From Methyloceanibacter sp. (GTDB lineage: Bacteria > Pseudomonadota > Alphaproteobacteria > Rhizobiales > Methyloligellaceae): a stretch of 5,153 nucleotides of DNA. Below, in pieces: positions 1 to 4,972 of the stretch (the first letter of the stretch is position 1; each line of letters begins with the position of its first letter). The notes beneath the pieces are model-generated. The model searched no databases and was not told the origin of the DNA. It saw nothing but the letters and a program-made list of their open reading frames with translations. The position numbers and the translations under genes were made by a program. The DNA lies in contig JALHTP010000447.1 of the NCBI GenBank assembly GCA_022865725.1, positions 1 through 5,153 of the forward strand. Reading direction: 5' to 3'.

Positions 1-879
1 CGCAGCCATAAGAACCCATCGCGCGTGCCTGCCGCGGTCCATGCCATGCAGGGCTTCGGTCTGTTCGCAAATGAGGAGAAGGCCTGGTTCTGCACCGGCT
101 TCATCGCCGGCGTGCTCGGCTCCAATCCCAAGGACGGTCCTAGTCTGATCCCCAGGATGTTCCCCATGCCCGACAAGGAGCAGGCGGTCATCATCAGGGC
201 CATCGCCTATTCCGGCCGGCCGGATTGGCGTGAGCTGCTCGAGAAAAACTCCTCAAGGATGCCTCTGCGGCGCCCGCTGATCGACGATTTTCTCGCGGGC
301 AAACGGCCTACGCTGATGGAGCTGCCCCTCGACGACGGCGGCTCGCCGGGCATCTACGCGCTGTGGGGCTATTACGTCGCCACCGGCCAATATCAGCCCG
401 TCGTTCGCATCATGGAGGCGCTGCGCTGGTCGAAGAACAAAGAGGACAGCGGCTTCTCCTTCCGCAAGGTGTTCTCAGGCTGGGGACACGACCCGAGCGC
501 AGTCGAGAAGATCACCACCGGCGGAACGGCGAAATGGACGCTGGCGTCATACGCGGAGCGGGATCGCGAGTTGCTCAATCTCTACCGCGCCGAATATGCG
601 CATCAGCCGCCGGAAATCGCCAAGCCTCTGAAGGACGTGATCGAGGCTGCCGAGATCTTCGAGTCGGAGACGGTCCGTAAGGATCAATTCGGGGCCATCG
701 ACGACGCGCAGAAGCAGCAGATGACCAACGAGGCCGGCATGACCAAGGGCGCGACCGCGGGCTCGATCGCCATCGCCACGGGATGCGTGGCGGCGAGCGC
801 GCTCGGTCAAGCCTATATCGCCTTGCCTTGCGTGATCGGCGGCGCGCTCTACACCGGCGCCGTCAAGCTCGCGCACTGA
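1..879 (+). CDS. Conserved protein of unknown function, 5' end outside the window
   Basis: The frame is open to the first base, so the gene probably starts upstream. The first in-frame start codon in the window is a GTG at 25 with no Shine-Dalgarno before it, and I do not trust it. The visible part is 292 residues. It is mostly a soluble, probably helical domain with recognisable stretches such as 'KEQAVIIRAIAYSGRPDW' (about a quarter of the way in) and 'LWGYYVATGQY' near the middle, then a charged helix rich in E, K and Q. The last 45 residues or so are Gly/Ala-rich and hydrophobic (from 'GATAGSIAIATG' to 'VIGGALYTGAVKLAH'), suggesting a membrane hairpin or a glycine-zipper-like segment. The motifs resemble, from memory, a hypothetical family common in Rhizobiales; I cannot name a function. 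It ends 8 bases from the stop of the convergent DUF883 gene. Codon use is GC-rich and host-like. That it is a real gene is likely; its role is unknown. Confidence 0.75.
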   Translation, partial: RSHKNPSRVPAAVHAMQGFGLFANEEKAWFCTGFIAGVLGSNPKDGPSLIPRMFPMPDKEQAVIIRAIAYSGRPDWRELLEKNSSRMPLRRPLIDDFLAGKRPTLMELPLDDGGSPGIYALWGYYVATGQYQPVVRIMEALRWSKNKEDSGFSFRKVFSGWGHDPSAVEKITTGGTAKWTLASYAERDRELLNLYRAEYAHQPPEIAKPLKDVIEAAEIFESETVRKDQFGAIDDAQKQQMTNEAGMTKGATAGSIAIATGCVAASALGQAYIALPCVIGGALYTGAVKLAH

Positions 880-887
880 TCGCAAGT

Positions 888-1175
888 CTACTCGGTGCCG
901 CGGCGAATGAAGTAGCCGACGATGACGCCAAGCCCGACCGCGAGGATGAGCGAGGCGGCGAGATTGTCCTTCATGGTTTCCTCGGCCTCCTGCGCCGCGT
1001 CGGACGCGAAGTCCCGCGCGCGGCCGAGCTGGCGGCTCGCATTTTTGCCGACACCCGACGAGATCTCCTGCACATAGGAGCGCAACGTGTCGAGCTGGTC
1101 GTAGAGATCGTCGATATCGAAATTGTCCTTGACGAACCTCGTCGCCTTGCGCTCAGCCCTGGCCAAGCTAACCAT
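888..1175 (-). CDS. DUF883 / ElaB-YqjD-like membrane-anchored protein
   Basis: The protein has 95 residues. Residues 1-70 are charged and predicted helical, with an acidic patch 'DIDDLYDQLDTLR' and an Ala/Glu-rich coiled-coil-like part at 50-70. One membrane helix follows (about 72-90, 'LAASLILAVGLGVIVGYF'), then a short 'IRRGTE' tail. This layout, with a C-terminal anchor ending in G-x-x-x-R-R, is that of the DUF883 family. Its E. coli members ElaB and YqjD sit in the inner membrane, are made in stationary phase, and YqjD has been linked to ribosome binding. The start at 1175 is chosen because GGAGG lies 8 bases upstream and the family begins here. An upstream in-frame ATG at 1289 would put the stress promoter inside the coding region. 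The EcfG-type promoter suggests general stress control. The family call is good; the molecular role in this organism is inferred only. Confidence 0.87.
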   Translation of the reverse strand: MVSLARAERKATRFVKDNFDIDDLYDQLDTLRSYVQEISSGVGKNASRQLGRARDFASDAAQEAEETMKDNLAASLILAVGLGVIVGYFIRRGTE

Positions 1176-1183
1176 GATGCGAT

Positions 1184-1188
1184 CCTCC
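1184..1188 (-). promoter_or_regulatory. Shine-Dalgarno that fixes the DUF883 start
   Basis: Reads GGAGG on the minus strand, 8 bases before the ATG at 1175. It decides in favour of the 95-aa protein over a 133-aa version starting at 1289. Confidence 0.85.
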
Positions 1189-1245
1189 ACTAACAGATGC
1201 GAAATGCCCGCTCGCTCTAGCCGGCGCGGGCGGGAATCATAGCAG

Positions 1246-1271
1246 AACGGCCTGGACCCGCGCCGCGTTCC
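1246..1271 (-). promoter_or_regulatory. EcfG-type general stress promoter (GGAAC-N17-CGTT)
   Basis: On the minus strand GGAAC (1271-1267) and CGTT (1249-1246) are separated by exactly 17 bases, matching the published consensus GGAAC-N16/17-CGTT for EcfG, the general stress response sigma factor of alphaproteobacteria. Transcription would start near 1239, giving a leader of about 63 bases before the DUF883 ATG. A TATGAT hexamer at 1241-1236 overlaps the expected start region and might be a housekeeping -10, but I see no good -35 for it. The match is exact and correctly oriented ahead of a plausible stress gene. No expression evidence is available here. Confidence 0.75.
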
Positions 1272-1329
1272 ATTGCTTGCCGTTTGCAAAGGGTTAGCCG
1301 CCGCGCGGATTCCGTTGCATTGAGGATAT

Positions 1330-1404
1330 TGGAGCGGGCGATGGGGATTGAACCCACGACCCGTAGCTTGGGAAGCTACTGCTCTACCACTGAGCTACAC
1401 CCGC
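1330..1404 (-). tRNA. tRNA-Gly (anticodon CCC)
   Basis: The minus strand folds as a complete 75-nt tRNA. It has a 7-bp acceptor stem (GCGGGTG with CGCCCGC, one U-G pair), a D arm GCTC/GAGC, an anticodon stem GTAGC/GCTAC closing the loop TTCCCAA, a 5-base variable region, and a T arm GTGGG/CCCAT around TTCAATC. The discriminator is U and CCA is encoded. The anticodon CCC (complement of 1370-1372) reads GGG glycine codons. The gene stands alone. No clear terminator is visible between it and the DUF883 promoter, and no convincing -35/-10 pair is visible upstream. Confidence 0.97.
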
Positions 1405-1515
1405 GACCGTCAAGAGTCCTATCATGACGCCGGCCAAGCGAAAAGCCAGGCTTCACGCGAGGGTGATGCAGCCTTGTCTTGCCGACCGCAGCCGCCCCGC
1501 TGTTAATGGCAGGCT

Positions 1516-1519
1516 GGAG
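1516..1519 (+). promoter_or_regulatory. Shine-Dalgarno of the radical SAM gene
   Basis: GGAG lies 9 bases before the ATG at 1529. It supports that start over the earlier in-frame ATG at 1424, which lies only 19 bases from the tRNA and would add 35 basic, non-family-like residues. Confidence 0.7.
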
Positions 1520-1528
1520 CGATTCACA

Positions 1529-2506
1529 ATGGCCGACGCCGCGCTGCTTGCGCCGCAAGCGAAATTCGCCGACCCCGATGTCACCGCTGGTGGCGAACGC
1601 CGCGCGCGCGTGGCGCTCGCGGGCTTGCGCACGCTTTGGATCAACACGGGGAGCCTTTGCAACATCACCTGCCGCAATTGCTATATCGAATCGAGCCCGG
1701 AGAACGATCGACTCGCTTATATCACCCGCGCCGAGGCCCGGTCCTATCTGGAGGAGATCGAGCGCGGCGGCTGGCCCGTGCGCGAGATCGGCTTCACCGG
1801 CGGCGAGCCGTTTATGAATCCGGACATCATGGAGATGCTCGGCGATGCGCTGACCGGCGGCTTCTCCGTCCTCGTGCTGACCAACGCCATGCAGCCGATG
1901 CTGCGTCCGCGCCTGCGCGAGGCTCTCTTAGCGCTCCGCGACGCGCATGGGAGCCGCCTCCTCATGCGCGTGAGCCTCGACCACTATACGCAAGAGCTGC
2001 ACGACACCGAGCGCGGCCCGGGCTCGTTCGCCAAGACGGTCGAGGGGATCGACTTCCTCGCGCGCGAAGACTTCAACCTTGCGCTTGCCGGGCGCACCTG
2101 CTGGGGCGAAAGCGAGGAAGCTGCGCGCCAGGGCTACGCCGCGCTGATCGCGGAACGGGCCTGGCCGATCGACGCCTACGACCAGGCGAGCCTGGTCCTG
2201 TTTCCCGAGATGGATGTGCGCGCCGACGTGCCGGAGATCACGGACGCCTGCTGGGGCATCCTCGGCAAGAGCCCGGCGGATATGATGTGCGCCTCGAGCC
2301 GCATGGTGGTGAAGCGGAAAGGGGCGGACGCGCCCGTCCTGCTCCCCTGCACGCTGCTGCCTTACGACCGCGCCTTCGAGATGGGCGAGACGCTTGAAGA
2401 AGCGGCGCGGGCCGATGGCGGCATGTTCGAGAAGGGCGCGGTGAAGCTCTGCCATCCGCATTGCGCCAAGTTCTGCGTTTTGGGTGGGGGTTACTGCTCA
2501 TCGTAA
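1529..2506 (+). CDS. Radical SAM enzyme with cysteine-rich C-terminus
   Basis: The protein has 325 residues. The radical SAM core starts after about 35 residues with the cluster motif C44-x3-C48-x2-C51 ('CNITCRNC', followed by 'YIESSP'). It continues with the SAM-contacting GGEP motif (91-94, preceded by 'EIGFT') and a barrel strand 'LLMRVSLDHY' (144-153). Family chemistry is reductive cleavage of S-adenosylmethionine by a [4Fe-4S] cluster to give a 5'-deoxyadenosyl radical. The C-terminal third carries more cysteines: C241, C254, C274, then C308-x3-C312-x3-C316-x6-C323 right at the end. This suggests one or two auxiliary Fe-S clusters, in the manner of SPASM/twitch proteins but with unusual spacing. 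The substrate is unknown, and neighbours do not help: the preceding tRNA is on the other strand and the next gene encodes a GIY-YIG protein. Family assignment is firm. The auxiliary clusters are inference. MoaA-like is the nearest general description. Confidence 0.88.
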   Translation: MADAALLAPQAKFADPDVTAGGERRARVALAGLRTLWINTGSLCNITCRNCYIESSPENDRLAYITRAEARSYLEEIERGGWPVREIGFTGGEPFMNPDIMEMLGDALTGGFSVLVLTNAMQPMLRPRLREALLALRDAHGSRLLMRVSLDHYTQELHDTERGPGSFAKTVEGIDFLAREDFNLALAGRTCWGESEEAARQGYAALIAERAWPIDAYDQASLVLFPEMDVRADVPEITDACWGILGKSPADMMCASSRMVVKRKGADAPVLLPCTLLPYDRAFEMGETLEEAARADGGMFEKGAVKLCHPHCAKFCVLGGGYCSS

Positions 2507-2520
2507 CCCTGCAACAAGCT

Positions 2521-2556
2521 CCGTCACCCCCGGGCTTGACCCGGGGGTCCATTCCG
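2521..2556 (+). repeat. REP-like palindrome A, upstream of the GIY-YIG gene
   Basis: A perfect 9-bp stem, ACCCCCGGG (2526-2534) and CCCGGGGGT (2540-2548), surrounds the loop CTTGA and is flanked by CCGTC and TCCATTCCGT. It belongs to the palindromic repeat class widespread in alphaproteobacterial intergenic regions. Reading through it yields the familiar 'VTPGLDPGVHS' peptide, so upstream starts of the GIY-YIG frame are artefacts. No T-run follows, so I do not call it an intrinsic terminator, although it lies just after the radical SAM stop. Confidence 0.8.
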
Positions 2557-2570
2557 TTACCCCTCACCCT

Positions 2571-2861
2571 ATGCGGAGCTTCTACGTCTACATCCTGGCA
2601 AGCCGTAAGGACGGAACGCTTTACACGGGAGTTACGAGCAACCTGCCCCGCCGCGCTTGGGAGCACCGAGAAGGCGTGATCCCCAGCTTCACGTCACGAC
2701 ACAGCGTTAAGCGGTTGGTCTACGTCGAAGAGCACGCGACAGCCGAGGCGGCGATCACGCGTGAGAAGGCGATCAAATCATGGCCGCGACGTTGGAAGAT
2801 CGATCTCATCGAGAAGGACAATCCGGAGTGGTTCGATCTTTACCGCCAATTGAATCGGTGA
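2571..2861 (+). CDS. Small GIY-YIG domain protein (UPF0213/YhbQ-like)
   Basis: The protein has 96 residues and the single-domain layout of the family: 'FYVYIL' at 4-9 (the GIY strand as YVY) and 'LYTGVT' at 17-22 (the YIG strand as YTG). Then come 'NLPRRAWEHR' (24-33), with the conserved arginine and histidine, and 'ITREKAIKSW' (62-71), with the putative metal-binding glutamate E65. 'NPEWFDLY' near the end is typical too. GIY-YIG domains cut DNA in homing enzymes, UvrC and others. These stand-alone forms are widespread but their substrate is poorly known. The ATG at 2571 is chosen because the conserved domain starts three residues in and everything upstream is repeat sequence. No Shine-Dalgarno is visible, and a strong hairpin ends 22 bases before the start, so translation may be weak or coupled to the gene upstream. 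Family assignment is firm; nuclease activity is inferred. Confidence 0.88.
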   Translation: MRSFYVYILASRKDGTLYTGVTSNLPRRAWEHREGVIPSFTSRHSVKRLVYVEEHATAEAAITREKAIKSWPRRWKIDLIEKDNPEWFDLYRQLNR

Positions 2862-2876
2862 GTCTCCGTGCTCATC

Positions 2877-2914
2877 GTCGTGCCCCCCCGGGCTTGACCC
2901 CCGGGATCCATTCC
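2877..2914 (+). repeat. REP-like palindrome B, downstream of the GIY-YIG gene
   Basis: A copy in the same orientation as the repeat at 2521-2556. It shares the block CCGGGCTTGACCC and the flank TCCATTCC. The stem is less perfect: CCCGGG (2887-2892) and CCCGGG (2900-2905) around CTTGACC. It begins 16 bases after the GIY-YIG stop. Confidence 0.75.
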
Positions 2915-2942
2915 ACTAGCGCTTCAACCGCTGAGACGTCAC

Positions 2943-2978
2943 GGAATGGATGCCCGGATCAAGTCCGGGCATGACGGG
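2943..2978 (-). repeat. REP-like palindrome C, inverted relative to B
   Basis: A perfect 9-bp stem, ATGCCCGGA (2950-2958) and TCCGGGCAT (2964-2972), around TCAAG. Read on the minus strand it is another member of the same family, with the flanks CCGTC and TCCATTCC. With the copy at 2877-2914 it forms a tail-to-tail pair: ATCCATTCC (2906-2914) is complementary to GGAATGGAT (2943-2951), with 28 bases between. The pair fills the space between the convergent GIY-YIG and dcd genes. Confidence 0.8.
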
Positions 2979-2996
2979 ATCGTTGCGAGATTCGTA

Positions 2997-4187
2997 TCAG
3001 TCCTGCTTGAAGTGCTTCGAAAGCTTCAGGCCCTGCGCCTGGTAATGCGAGCCGATCCCCCCGCCATAGAGCGTGTCGGGGGTCTCGGTGAGCTTGTCGT
3101 AGACCAGCCGGCCGACGATCTGCCCATCCTCCAAAATGAAGGGGATGTCGAGGCTGCGCACTTCAAGCACCGCCTTGGCGCCAGGCGCCTTGCCCTCCGC
3201 GTAGCCGAAGCCCGGATCGAAGAAGCCGGCATAATGCACGCGATACTCCCCGATCAGCGGATCGAACGGCGCCATCTCGGCCACATAAGCCGGCGGCACC
3301 GAGACGCTCTCCTTCGAGGCGAGAATGTAGAAGTCGGTCGGGTCCAGAATTAGCCGGCCATCGGGATCAAAATAAATAAGGTCCCAGAATTGACTGATGC
3401 GGTGGACTCCCACGGCGTCGACGTCGACCACACCTGCAAACCGCTTGGCCTTATACCCGATAAGGCTGGACGAAGACCGCTTTGATAGATCCACCCGTAG
3501 ATTTAGGCCCTCGCGAATGGTAGGGCCCGCATCATCACCAACGAGCTCCGCGCTCATCCCATATAGCTCACGGTCGCTAACTCGACCAGCGACTCGATCT
3601 TGTCGCGCAGGAAGCCGCCGGCGAAAACGGAGCTGGTTGAGCCGCGATCCGCACCTCACTTTGATGGGAAACGTCCGTGGACACACTTCCGCGTAGAGGC
3701 GGCCCTCATATCCCTCCGGAACCTCATCAAAGGACGTACCATTGTCCGCCACAAGTCGCGTGAAGACGTCCAAACGGCCTATCGAACTTTTCGGGTTCGC
3801 GGCCGCCGACACCGTTCTCCGTAACTTGAGCCGTTCGAGGAGGGGAATCAGATAGACCCCGTTCGCCTCCAAGACCGCCCCTTTGCCATTGAGATCAAAG
3901 TCGTGAACGCTGAGGTCCTTCAGTTTCTCCTCTACGGAAAAATTCTTTCCGGGAAGAAAACTCGCTCGGACCCGGTATGCTTTGGGCCCCAGTCGGAGGT
4001 CCAAGCTTGCAGGCTGAACTTGATCGCGCACAATGCGCGGCGATGCGTCAATTTCTCCCTCATCAATTAGCTTACGAATAGCTTGTGATGGCAACGTTCC
4101 CGTGCGTTCTAACCTTCCAGAACGGTCTCCGGACCCGAAGGGCAGTTCTGCCGGATCAAACAAAGGTGGAGTGTGAATATCAGCCAT
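2997..4187 (-). CDS. dcd: dCTP deaminase, double-domain alphaproteobacterial type
   Basis: The protein has 396 residues with two dUTPase-like halves. The first half has 'QVQPASLDLRLG' (56-67), 'NPKSSIGRLDVFTRLV' (131-146; the Ser pair lines up with the active-site serine of E. coli Dcd) and 'LYAEV' (164-168). E167 is placed where the catalytic glutamate of Dcd lies. The second half has 'DFYILAS' (285-291), 'VHYAGFFDPGFG' (317-328), 'VLEVRS' (340-345) and 'GQIVGRLVYDKL' (355-366). Dcd converts dCTP to dUTP plus ammonia, feeding dTMP synthesis in the cytoplasm. The start at 4187 has only a weak AGG four bases or so upstream. It leaves about 32 non-conserved residues before 'LPSQAIRKLI', making the protein somewhat longer than I expect for the family. 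Codon use differs sharply along the gene: the C-terminal part is GC3-rich, the N-terminal part is not, with a switch near codon 281. Key motifs look intact on both sides, so it is probably functional. Divergent from metZ. Confidence 0.9.
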   Translation of the reverse strand: MADIHTPPLFDPAELPFGSGDRSGRLERTGTLPSQAIRKLIDEGEIDASPRIVRDQVQPASLDLRLGPKAYRVRASFLPGKNFSVEEKLKDLSVHDFDLNGKGAVLEANGVYLIPLLERLKLRRTVSAAANPKSSIGRLDVFTRLVADNGTSFDEVPEGYEGRLYAEVCPRTFPIKVRCGSRLNQLRFRRRLPARQDRVAGRVSDRELYGMSAELVGDDAGPTIREGLNLRVDLSKRSSSSLIGYKAKRFAGVVDVDAVGVHRISQFWDLIYFDPDGRLILDPTDFYILASKESVSVPPAYVAEMAPFDPLIGEYRVHYAGFFDPGFGYAEGKAPGAKAVLEVRSLDIPFILEDGQIVGRLVYDKLTETPDTLYGGGIGSHYQAQGLKLSKHFKQD

Positions 4188-4380
4188 CGCCTAAATGCCA
4201 AGAGAGTTTGACAAGCCACCGTAGGCTTACCTCGTCGGTTGAGCAAACGACTATCCCCGCACTTCACACGGGCCGAGGCCCTCAATGGACCAAGCGGCAC
4301 CGACCTCTGCTCTCGGCTTACCGCTAGTTGGGAAGCGGCTTATAAGTGCATCCGGCTTTGGGAGGACAAGGGGGTCGATC
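4188..4380. other. Intergenic region between dcd and the 141-aa gene
   Basis: This holds the divergent control regions. On the plus side there is a weak promoter candidate: TTACCG (4318-4323), 17 bases, TATAAG (4341-4346; five of six to the -10 consensus), then GGGAGG (4360-4365) and AGGGGG (4369-4374) ahead of the ATG at 4381. A short inverted repeat GGGC/GCCC with loop CGAG lies at 4270-4281. I see no convincing leftward promoter for dcd, no RNA gene and no remnant of a recognisable coding region. Confidence 0.4.
4318..4346 (+). promoter_or_regulatory. Candidate promoter of the 141-aa gene
   Basis: TTACCG (three of six to TTGACA) and TATAAG (five of six to TATAAT) are spaced 17 bases apart. 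The predicted transcript would start near 4353, about 28 bases before the ATG and just ahead of the Shine-Dalgarno. The -35 is poor, so this is tentative. Confidence 0.35.
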
Positions 4381-4806
4381 ATGATGCTGAAAGTTCATCA
4401 AGTAACTAAAGAGGAAGTGTTCGGAGACCTCGTGCGTGTAAGCTATTCGCATAGACCGAACACAAGGGCGGGACAGATAATACGTGTTTCGGCGAACGGC
4501 AGGACTGTCCGTGCGGTGGCACGCGGGGCCCCCAGCAACAACACCAGCGGCATATGGCTCGACGATGCCCTGCGGCAGCGGCTTGGCCTTCAAAGCCGTC
4601 AAGCAGCGGATTTTCGTTTCTCTAGGGCTAATCTTTGGGACGAGTTTGTTTGGGCTTGGCGCGCATCTAACCCCGTGACCCGGGTTGCGGCGCGCATAAG
4701 TCTGATCTCTGGACTTTTGGGGCTGGTAAGCGTGTTCCTTGGTCTCTTGTCACTTTACTTGGCGATGAGACCGGGCTGCGCTGGAGGCTTGACGAAAGGC
4801 CCCTAG
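4381..4806 (+). CDS. Unknown protein with C-terminal membrane helix
   Basis: The protein has 141 residues. Residues 15-80 look like a small beta-rich soluble domain ('GQIIRVSANGRTVRAVARGA' at 31-50, 'GIWLDDALRQRLGL' at 57-70, then 'ADFRF'). An amphipathic aromatic linker follows ('LWDEFVWAWRASNP', 85-98), then one strong membrane helix (about 106-129, from 'ISLISGLLGLVSVF' on). The likely topology is a small domain anchored by a C-terminal helix. The alternating strands followed by a helix loosely recall AbrB or double-psi barrel folds, but I cannot assign a family. The start at 4381 is preceded by AGGGGG at 6 bases; a second ATG follows immediately at 4384. The last residues ('GGLTKGP') are encoded by DNA that doubles as the presumed metZ promoter, so the natural C-terminus may have been altered. 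Its base composition is lower in GC than that of metZ or the genes on the left, suggesting acquisition together with the 5' part of dcd. Confidence 0.72.
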   Translation: MMLKVHQVTKEEVFGDLVRVSYSHRPNTRAGQIIRVSANGRTVRAVARGAPSNNTSGIWLDDALRQRLGLQSRQAADFRFSRANLWDEFVWAWRASNPVTRVAARISLISGLLGLVSVFLGLLSLYLAMRPGCAGGLTKGP

Positions 4807-4819
4807 AAGCGCGATTAAT
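4789..4819 (+). promoter_or_regulatory. Candidate metZ promoter, overlapping the preceding gene
   Basis: TTGACG (4789-4794, five of six to the -35 consensus) is followed after 19 bases by ATTAAT (4814-4819), or after 18 by GATTAA. Transcription would start around 4825-4828, right at the first base of the SAM-II P1 stem. That fit is the main support; the -10 itself is mediocre. The -35 lies in codons 137-138 of the 141-aa gene. Confidence 0.5.
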
Positions 4820-4825
4820 CCCCCC

Positions 4826-4882
4826 TCGTGGTGATTTGGCCGGCCGGCTTGCAGCCACGTTAAACAAGTCGCTAAAAGGCCG
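4826..4882 (+). ncRNA. SAM-II riboswitch aptamer of metZ
   Basis: This matches the architecture of SAM-II, a riboswitch class found mainly in alphaproteobacteria upstream of metA, metX and metZ. P1 is CGTGG (4827-4831) with CCACG (4855-4859). The P1 loop starts with the conserved TGATTT (4832-4837). The 3' tail contains the conserved GCTAAAA (4871-4877). Loop bases GGCC (4838-4841) can pair with GGCC (4878-4881), and CTTG (4848-4851) with CAAG (4865-4868), giving the two nested P2 segments of the H-type pseudoknot. Compared with the well-known Sargasso Sea metX aptamer as I remember it, order and conserved blocks are the same and the loop is about four bases longer. Binding of S-adenosylmethionine should turn off metZ when methionine/SAM is plentiful. 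Confidence 0.92.
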
Positions 4883-4904
4883 CGCGAGGCGAACTCAAGC
4901 CGAT

Positions 4905-4941
4905 CCCGGTCTTTTGGCGGCAGCCAGAGTCCGGGTTTTTT
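4905..4941 (+). terminator. Intrinsic terminator in the metZ leader
   Basis: CCCGG (4905-4909) pairs with CCGGG (4931-4935). Inside, after a T-T mismatch, CTT pairs with GAG and TGGC (4915-4918) with GCCA (4923-4926) around the loop GGCA. Six T follow directly (4936-4941). It lies between the aptamer and the metZ Shine-Dalgarno, where a riboswitch-controlled attenuator would be. A second copy of CCCGG (4945-4949) could pair with the same CCGGG arm and would then compete with the terminator. The hairpin with its T-run is seen directly; its control by the aptamer is inferred. Confidence 0.75.
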
Positions 4942-4967
4942 GTGCCCGGTCGAAGGGTTTCGAGGAG

Positions 4968-4972
4968 TGGAG
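4968..4972 (+). promoter_or_regulatory. Shine-Dalgarno of metZ
   Basis: TGGAG lies 7 bases before the ATG at 4980, with another GGAG slightly upstream (4964-4967). This supports the chosen metZ start. It is about 85 bases beyond the aptamer, so direct sequestration by the pseudoknot is unlikely. Confidence 0.75.

Larger units (their letters stand above)
3345..4780. other. Tract of different base composition (probable recombination/insertion segment)
   Basis: My count gives 63% G+C for 3001-3360, 56% for 3361-4140 and 57% for 4201-4800. At third codon positions of dcd the contrast is larger: 42 of 50 codons end in G/C just downstream of the switch (codons 281-330), against 22 of the first 55 codons after the start. 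The tract covers the 5' three-quarters of dcd, the intergenic region and the 141-aa gene. Its edges are approximate and come only from composition; the right edge, near the metZ leader, is the less certain. Confidence 0.5.

Noticed and set aside
1176..1289. N-terminal extension of the DUF883 protein from an ATG at 1289
   Set aside because: The extra 38 residues are not family-like, and the stress promoter and a strong Shine-Dalgarno for the ATG at 1175 lie within this stretch.
1415..1470. Degenerate palindromic repeat between the tRNA and the radical SAM gene
   Set aside because: Its minus-strand translation resembles the repeat peptide ('HPRVKPG'), but I could not find a stem comparable to the three clear repeats.
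1479..1507. TTGCCG-N17-GTTAAT as promoter of the radical SAM gene
   Set aside because: Both hexamers match the consensus at only four of six positions and the start would fall almost on the Shine-Dalgarno; too weak to annotate.
1424..1528. Earlier start of the radical SAM protein at 1424
   Set aside because: No Shine-Dalgarno, a basic and atypical 35-residue extension, and close packing against the tRNA gene; the ATG at 1529 has GGAG at the right distance.
2484..2570. Extended N-terminus of the GIY-YIG protein from 2484
   Set aside because: The extension overlaps the radical SAM stop and consists of translated repeat sequence.
3565..3630. Pair of compensating frameshifts in dcd around residues 188-212
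   Set aside because: Another frame gives a plausible-looking short peptide there, but it ends in a stop and the annotated frame reads on into family-like sequence ('SDRELYGMSAELV'), so a basic linker is the simpler reading.
3397..3824. Rightward open frames opposite dcd
   Set aside because: Low-complexity, arginine-rich translations without motifs, entirely antisense to the clear dCTP deaminase gene.
4208..4236. TTGACA at 4208-4213 as a rightward promoter
   Set aside because: A perfect -35 hexamer, but nothing like a -10 lies 16-19 bases downstream.
4285..4380. Longer version of the 141-aa protein starting at 4285
   Set aside because: No Shine-Dalgarno, no conserved-looking residues, and the likely promoter and ribosome site of the shorter form lie within it.
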